DNA of 64,000 nt from Alopecurus myosuroides (taxonomy: Eukaryota; Streptophyta; Magnoliopsida; Poales; Poaceae), in the NCBI GenBank assembly GCA_028641055.1, contig CM054060.1, forward strand, positions 237,550,833-237,614,832, written 5' to 3'. Of the stretch, positions 58,067-64,000 are shown piece by piece. The notes beneath the pieces were generated by a model. That model was not told where the DNA came from, did no database searches, and worked only from the letters and a program-made list of their open reading frames with translations. A program made the position numbers and the translations under genes. Within the stretch, counting starts at the first letter, position 1, and each line of letters begins with the position of its first letter.

Positions 58067-58953
58067 TGTCGTGGTGGTGTCACGGCAGATGCCATGGGAT
58101 GGCTAAAGATGTGGGGACGAAGGACGCTGGAGGTGCTCGGGGAGGGATCACGCGACGAGTAGCCGCGTGAGGTAAGAACAGCACACTGCAAACAACACGA
58201 TCTACCCAGGTTCAGGGCCCTCGTGAGGAGGTAAAACCCCTACTCCTGCCTCTCTGTATGTATTATGATGTTTCTCCGAGTAGCCACAGTACAAAGAGTA
58301 TCGTTACCGAGTAGCCACTCTCTTCTCTCCGAGTAGGTCTAGGTCAAGAACTTAGGGTTTCTAGGGTTTATGCGCAATCCAGTGTCCCGTACCTCTCGCA
58401 GGAGGCGGCGGGGCACCTTATATACATGGTGCCCAGCCGGAAACGTCCAAACATGGACAAGTGTCGACATAGTGTGCACATCGTCCTTCTTCCGGGTTCC
58501 CGCTGACAGCTTTGGTTCCTAACCTTGGCTTCATCTGGAAAGTCGTTGGGCAAAACTAGGGGACAGACTGGTATCACTGTACCTAAGCACAGAGTAGGCC
58601 CCCCTTATCCTGCCACGGCCTGCTTCCATGCTGTCACTGTCAGGCAGGCCGGTCCCAGGTGAACAGTAGTTCGAATGCTGCCAAGTACGGACCCAGGATA
58701 CGCGGGATCCTGTGTCAGAACGGCTCCTTTGACTTTCTGGCCCGAGTAGGTTCCCGCCAATTGTACTCGGGCCAACTCTTCTACTCGAACGTAGAGAACT
58801 TGAATGATTCTTCCTTCTGGTCATCTTGAGGTGAGACCGAGTAGCATTCGACCGGGTAGCGAGTACCAGGTAGTCGGCTACTCGACCAAACCTCTCTTCT
58901 GTAAGGCGCCTTTACCCTTTCCCTTTACCCTACTCGGGGGTAACCCCCCGACA
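58067..58953 (-). mobile_element. 3' LTR of Tat-2 (887 bp)
   Basis: Minus strand TGTCGGGGGGTTACCCCCGA at 58953 to CACCACGACA at 58067. The TATA box (minus TATATAAGGTGCC, about 58413-58425) is followed by GCCCCGCCG, as in Tat-1. Rich in CCGAGTAG/CTACTCGG words. Confidence 0.85.
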
Positions 58954-58972
58954 GCAGTCCCCGAAGCTGGTT
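58954..58972 (-). other. Polypurine tract of Tat-2
   Basis: Minus strand CCAGCTTCGGGGACTGC directly before the LTR start. Compare CAGCTTCGGGGACTAA in Tat-1. Confidence 0.7.
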
Positions 58973-59474
58973 GAGTCTTGCGAACTCGTTCTCTAGGCTC
59001 TGCCAGCTTGAAATCAATCTTTGCCTCATAGCCCTTGAACCTCAAGATGCCGAGTAAACGGCCTCCGAGTAGCACTCCGACAAGTATCTTCTGTCTCTTG
59101 TCTTCCGAGTAGCACTTGCTTTCTATTCTGTAACCGAGTAAAAAGACTTAGAGAATTTTCTTGAATTGAGCCGTTGCGGCGCAGAGCACCATCCAGTCGT
59201 TCGTTCCGCAGCCGGACGCGTGTTAAGCATCCACGACCCTGTCGTTTCGCTGCCCACGACACATCGTGCCACGCGCCCAGTTTCCAGGTAGTGGGCCCAC
59301 CCACTCGTCACGTCCCATCAAGAGTAATAACTGGCCACGATTTGATGGTGGGATCAATTGCGGCCATTACGCGCGCATCCTGCGCTTGTGTGCGTTTCTA
59401 GCCGGCCACAGATCCCGCCACACGGCACGATCGATCCCACTTCCACGATAGTAACGGTAAACCCGCGGGGAGGG

Positions 59475-59482
59475 TATAAATA
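59475..59482 (+). promoter_or_regulatory. TATA box of the Tat-2 accessory gene
   Basis: TATAAATA followed by CCCCCGCC, 168 bp upstream of the ATG at 59650. A CT-rich leader follows. It lies well outside the LTR and on the opposite strand to the element, so it is a separate antisense promoter. Confidence 0.65.
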
Positions 59483-59649
59483 CCCCCGCCGGTAACTTCC
59501 TTTTACCCTTCCCTTGCACTATTCCTCTTTCGTCCTCTGCTTTCCTCCGCCACCGAGCTCTCCGCCGCCGCGCAAGCCTTCGCGCCGCCGCGGACTCAAT
59601 TCGCCCAACCAACTCCGTCCAATTTCTTCCACTCCTCCTACTCGCAACG

Positions 59650-62600
59650 ATGGCCAAAGCCGGCTGGGCGGGCTCAATCGTCACCACTGAAGATTTCGCC
59701 TGGCTCGTAAATACCAGGAGAGTTCCTCCCGGCGTGGAGTGTCGGGCGCCTGACGATGAACTCGTGCCAACCCCACGGGAGGGTGAGCGCGTCGTGTTCA
59801 TGGCGCATTTCGAGCGCGGCTTCGGACTGCCGGCCTCCGATTTTCTTCGTAAGTTTCTTGACCACTTCGGCCTTCAGATGCATCATCTGCCGCCGAACGC
59901 CGTCGTCTTCCTCGCCTACCACGCCGTGGTGTGCGAGGCCTTCCTCGGCATCCACCCGACGACGGATACCTGGTTGAGGTATTTCCACCTCCGCCAGCAG
60001 ACCGTCGGGAAGAAGGAAACCGCAGGCGTGGCCGGCCGCGCAACCGACACCGGCTGCGCCATGATGGTGCAGCGGTCCCAGACGAACCATCCCCGTGTCA
60101 AAGGGCTGGACTCCGTCCGAATGTGGCAGAAAACGTTCTTCTACGTCAAGAACATCCCCGCCACCGCAGGAGCCCAGGTAAATGATCGAATCAACCTTCC
60201 GGCCTGGAGCCTCCGTGCTCCCACTCAGAAGAACTGGAAGGAGAAGCCCGCCAATGACGACAACGCCATCGAGATAGAGAATAGGCTTGGCTGGCTGATA
60301 GAGCAAGGCCTCAAGAATGATGATCCGGTGGCTTGCTGGATCCAGCGCCGAGTGCTGCCTCTGCAGGAGCGCTGCCATCTCATGTGTTACATGGGAGGCT
60401 CCCGCGACTGCACCAGGACGACAACCATCGAGATTGACAACATTGATGTTCCCGGGCACGCAAGGGCCATCTTGATGACGAGCCTCGGCGACAATTGGCA
60501 GTACGGGTTCGTCCCGTATAGCCGCACGAAGCCGATTGAGCGGGTATGTCCTCCTTACTCTGTTTTTGCATATGCTTTCCGAGTAGATGATTCTTCTTCT
60601 CGCCGCGAGTAGCCACTGCTTTCTGCACCGAGTAGGATACTTAGCCGAATCGCCTAGGCTTGATGTGCTTTTGAGCTTGCGCGCCTTGTCGGGTAGCCTA
60701 CTCGGGAACAATCCTTAGGCTTTGTGTGCTTCGTGCCTGCACGCCTTTCCGTGTAGGATATTCTGCAATCATGCTTAGGCCTCGTATGCTTTGTGTTTGC
60801 ACGCCTATCCGGGTAGAAATAATTAGTGAGCTGCCTAGGCTTAGTGTGCTTTGTGCTTGCACGCCTATCCGAGTAGAATTCCTTCCTGATACTCGACTAA
60901 TCTGTGATCCTTCTCTGTTTTCCAGATCCTTACTCGCCAGAAAATTGAAAGCTGCGAGCGCTTCGATGGCAACTTCTATGCCGATCGCGAGGAGGACGAT
61001 GTGCCCTCCTTCGATGCCGCGGATCAGATCAATCTCTCACGCTCCCCAACGACGGAGAAACGCGAGGCCGAGTCATCTCTCCGCGACTGGCCGGAGGACG
61101 AATCTGAAGGTAATTGTGCACTTGCTTTGCTCGTTCTCAAGAAACACCAATCCACCGATTGTTGTTTCTGACTTGCACCTTTTCTTTCCTGAATCCGCAG
61201 ATGATGTTGCTGATGAGCACGAGGATGAGGACGAAGACGAGAACGAGGACGATGCGGTCCTTGTCGTCAAACCTCTGTCCGTCGCAGCCCCCAACACCCG
61301 CAAGCGGACAGGCAGTGACGCCCAAGAGCCTCCCACCAAGAGGAAAAAGCCAGCCGAGAAGAAGAAGCCGACCAAGGCGGTCGCGAAGAAGCCGAGGCGG
61401 ACGCTCCCTTCCACCACTGCGTAAGTTTTCTTCTCGGTCGTCTCTCCTCTCACGCTGTGCTGTTTTCCCCAATCTCCTTCTAATTTCTGATTCTTTCTTT
61501 CTCGGCAGACCTCCCATGGACGCGAATGCCGTTCTCGCGCCCGACCAGGCCAAGAAACCACCAGTACCTCTGATCAATCTCGACGATGAGGAGGATGACG
61601 CCACTAACACCCAAGGAGCAGAAGCAGAACAGCAGAACCGTGCATCGTCAGCAGCACGGGGCACTGCTGCTCAAGAAGCAGATTCGGAGCAGCAGTCCCG
61701 TGCAGAGTCAGCAGCACAGGACACTGCTGCACATCAGGAAAGACCCCCTTCTCCTCCGGCCAGCAATGCCGAGGAGAATCAGGACCAGGAGATGCAGGAC
61801 ACCGCCGCCCTTGAGCGGCCAGAATCTGAGCAAGAGCAGCCCACCACAAGGGCTGCTGAACAAGAAAATCCCGCTGCCGAGCAGCGAGTAGAGGACGCCA
61901 CCACCACGGATGCCACTGCAACGGATGTCTATCCACTGAGCGATGTGCAGCCAGGCGCCACACCGAGTAGTGCCCAGCCAGATGCCGCGCAAGGTGATGG
62001 GTCCGTGGCACCACCAACTGTTCAAGGCACCACAGCGCCAGATTCTTCCTTGGCACCGCAGACTCAGGCTACAGCCAGCCTCCCTGTTGGGAGAGTGACC
62101 AGGCAGCAGGCTCAGGCCCTTGATGCTCTGAAGGATGAAGTTAACAGAAGAGCAGCTGAGAAAGAAGCTGCTGAGAAAGACCCTTCCGAGAAGACGGAAA
62201 CTGAGAAGGAAACTGCCGAGAAGGTAGCCGCCGAGAAGGCGAAGGCCAAGGCTGAGGGGAAGCAACCCGAGGATCCCGCGAAGCAGAAAGCCGAGAAAGA
62301 GAAGGCGAAGAAGCGGGCCAGAGATCAAAATCAAATGCCGCCGCCAGCCTCGGGTGGAGCACTGGTGATTCGCGCTCCCGGCCCGGTTGCTACTGCTACC
62401 TCCGCCGCTCTTGCTGCTGCTGGTCAACCCTGCTTCCCGGATTACATGGTTCAGGTTAGCCATCAAAACACAATTGGCTTCTCTCCCAAGGATAAGCAGC
62501 TAGCCCTTCTGAGGGGTAGAAAGGCCGTAGCCGTGAACTCCCCTCCCCCAGATCCAAATCAGAACCAGTCCGTCACTATTGCTTCTCGGGGAGTCCAAGA

Positions 62601-64000
62601 TCCAACGATAAAATCCCGGAGCCTTGAGCAGGTACTCGACACCATTGGCTTCATCGACGCCAAGTGGGACAGCAAGGTTCTCGGCACGGACAACTGGCAC
62701 GGCCTTGGACTGGGCGCAATTGACCACATGCGCGTCGACTGGAACAAAGTGGATCTGGGATACAAGCCCATGACCGTCTCCACCGCCACCGCCACTCTCG
62801 CCGCCAAGATGTTCCTGCACCGTAAGAACGCCGAGGACATCGAGCAAGCGTATGCAGTAAGTCTCAGCTTGCCCTTCTCCGAGTTGAATTTTTCTTCTCT
62901 TCTATTCGCCTTTATCTTCCTTTACCATCACCCAGTCCCCGAGATTCTGGTCGAGTAGGCGGATACTCTCCGAGTAGCCTCCTACTCGGGTTGAATCTTT
63001 TCCGCTCTGTCTAACTTGTTTTCTTCTCGCTTCTCAGGATAGCGTCCTGAAGCGGACCAACTTATACCACGTGCTTCTCTGGAACCATTCTATCGCCAGG
63101 AGGCGGATCGCTGCATTGGAGAAGGAAAAAACAGCTGCGGAGGCAGCGAACAAGAATGCCAGCGACAACACTCAGCAGCTGGCTGAAGTGAAAGGTACGC
63201 TTTTAGCTATGCGGTTACTGCGTTTCCTGTTTACGCCCGCGTCTGCTTTCTTTTGCGCTAACCTTCCCTACTCTGCAGAAAACCTGAAGAACTTAGCTGA
63301 GGAGCACGAGAAGTGCCGCGCGTTTGTGGAGAACGCCGAGGCCACCATCAAGAAGTTAGAAGGTGAGTTTCCGTCTACCCGGCGTGATTATGTTTCTGTT
63401 TCTTCTCTGCTTCTCTGCTAACCTTATTTGTCTCTCCGCAGAAGATCATAAGTTGTTTGTTGAAGAACATCAAGACTGCGTCAAACCGGAAGAGGTGCAG
63501 AAGCAGCTGTCCGACCAGGCTGTCGAGTTGGTGAAGGACCACACCACAGAGGTGGAGCAGTTGCAACTCCAGCTGCAGAAGGCACTGCAGGATGCTGTCA
63601 CTCTTGGCGCCGAGAGGGACAGAGCAATCGCCGAGAAGGCCAAAGCCGAGACCACCTTCAATGCCAGAATCAATACCCTCAAGCAGGAGTGCGAGGTTCT
63701 GACAAAGGCCAATGCTGGGCTCTTCGCACAGATGGATACTCTGCGCCAGATCCAGGATAAGCACATATCCAATGAAGAATCCTGGAAGACCCAGCTGCAG
63801 GCGCTTCGCATCGAGCTTAAGAGTAAGCTTTCTCTTCTCTGCATCTTTCTCTTCTCGGTCGAATTTCTTCTCGGTTCTTTCTCTACTCGGTTCTTTTCTT
63901 CTCTGATTCTGAATTTCTTACTTGTTTTCCCAGAAATCTTTCCTGCCATTATTTCTTCCTGCGTGCCCGCTCTGGCCAAGGCCCAAGCAGCACGTGCTGC
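59650..64000 (+). CDS. Antisense accessory gene of Tat-2, at least eight exons, intact in window
   Basis: Exons: 59650-60543, 60926-61109, 61201-61420, 61509-62856, 63038-63194, 63279-63362, 63442-63822, 63934 onward. All introns are GT-AG and every join keeps phase, giving about 1,110 codons without a stop. Exon 1 is a gypsy-type transposon domain: TTEDFAWLVNTRRVPPG, HHLPPNAVVFLAYHAVVCEA, CYMGGSRDCTRTTT, NWQYGFVPYSRTKPIE. Exons 2-3 are acidic then lysine-rich (KRKKPAEKKK, nuclear-signal-like). Exon 4 has Gln/Glu/Thr-rich low complexity and an Ala-Glu-Lys tract. Exons 5-8 are coiled-coil-like (ALEKEKTAAEAANK, HTTEVEQLQLQLQ). The start is the first in-frame ATG after the TATA box. The architecture suggests a nuclear structural or DNA-associated protein; function is unknown. 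Confidence 0.85.
60604..60905 (+). repeat. Tandem repeats in intron 1 of the Tat-2 accessory gene
   Basis: At least four diverged units of roughly 55-65 bp, each with CTTAGGCT or CCTAGGCT, then TGTGCTTTGTG, TTGCACGCC and a CCGAGTAG-like end (units near 60650, 60715, 60775, 60835). On the gene strand they correspond to the 47-bp units in intron 1 of Tat-1. Confidence 0.75.

Larger units (their letters stand above)
58067..64000 (-). mobile_element. Tat-2: Tat-like gypsy element, 3' part, continues past window
   Basis: Minus-strand 3' LTR (58953-58067), polypurine tract, and an antisense accessory gene on the plus strand from 59650 to beyond 64000. Same element group as Tat-1 (related LTR, gene and intron array) in the opposite window orientation. 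Left flank 58062-58066 (ATGGT) is its target duplication candidate, inside element F. Confidence 0.8.

Overview
The window looks like intergenic DNA from a large grass genome. Triticeae (wheat, barley or rye) is my best guess. I found no host gene. Essentially all 64 kb can be explained as nested, mostly degraded retrotransposons: long-LTR Ty3/gypsy chromoviruses, Tat-like gypsy elements with antisense accessory genes, Athila-like gypsy elements with tRNA-Asp-type primer sites and TGATACGTC-type LTR starts, and one LINE fragment. The organism call rests on memory of such families, not on a search.

Region by region. (1) 1-9121: two copies of one chromovirus family with LTRs of about 4 kb. A minus-strand LTR (1-3782) ends exactly inside the integrase gene of a plus-strand copy (3783-4751), whose 3' LTR is 4788 to about 9121. 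(2) 9122-12780: the 3' part of a Tat-like element (Tat-1), with an antisense accessory gene, polypurine tract and LTR. (3) 12781-13395: the 3' end of a LINE. (4) 13396-21619: a minus-strand Tat-like element (Tat-3) with LTR, primer site, decayed gag-protease, a 75-bp tandem array and an antisense accessory gene. Its reverse transcriptase and integrase are gone. (5) 21620-22636 and 33275-33729: an older unidentified sequence split by (6). (6) 22637-33269: a complete, very young Tat-like element (Tat-4), with 480-bp LTRs that read as identical and AGACC target duplications. It lacks most of gag and has a stop codon in RNase H. (7) 33730-48109: Athila-like element A, interrupted in its 11th-12th gag codon by non-autonomous element B (35370-41856) and missing the end of its integrase, where fragment D (45627-47697) now sits. 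(8) 48110-56643: element C, same family as A on the opposite strand, joined tail to tail with the 3' LTR of A. C is inserted in the primer-site region of element F (56644-58066). (9) 58067-64000: a second element of the Tat-1 group (Tat-2), minus strand, inserted in the LTR of F. Its accessory gene runs plus strand past the window end with intact reading frames.

The unifying biology is the antisense accessory gene of Tat-like elements. Four copies occur (9190-11187, 13441-16897, 28442-31640, 59650-64000). Each is multi-exon, opposite in strand to its element, and lies between pol and the 3' LTR. Three have a visible upstream TATA box. Two gene models (Tat-2 and Tat-4) join in phase at every predicted splice. 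The first introns of the Tat-1 and Tat-2 copies consist largely of related tandem repeats. Two other unusual features are a tRNA-like pol III promoter and a candidate GC-AG spliced acidic ORF inside the chromovirus LTR.
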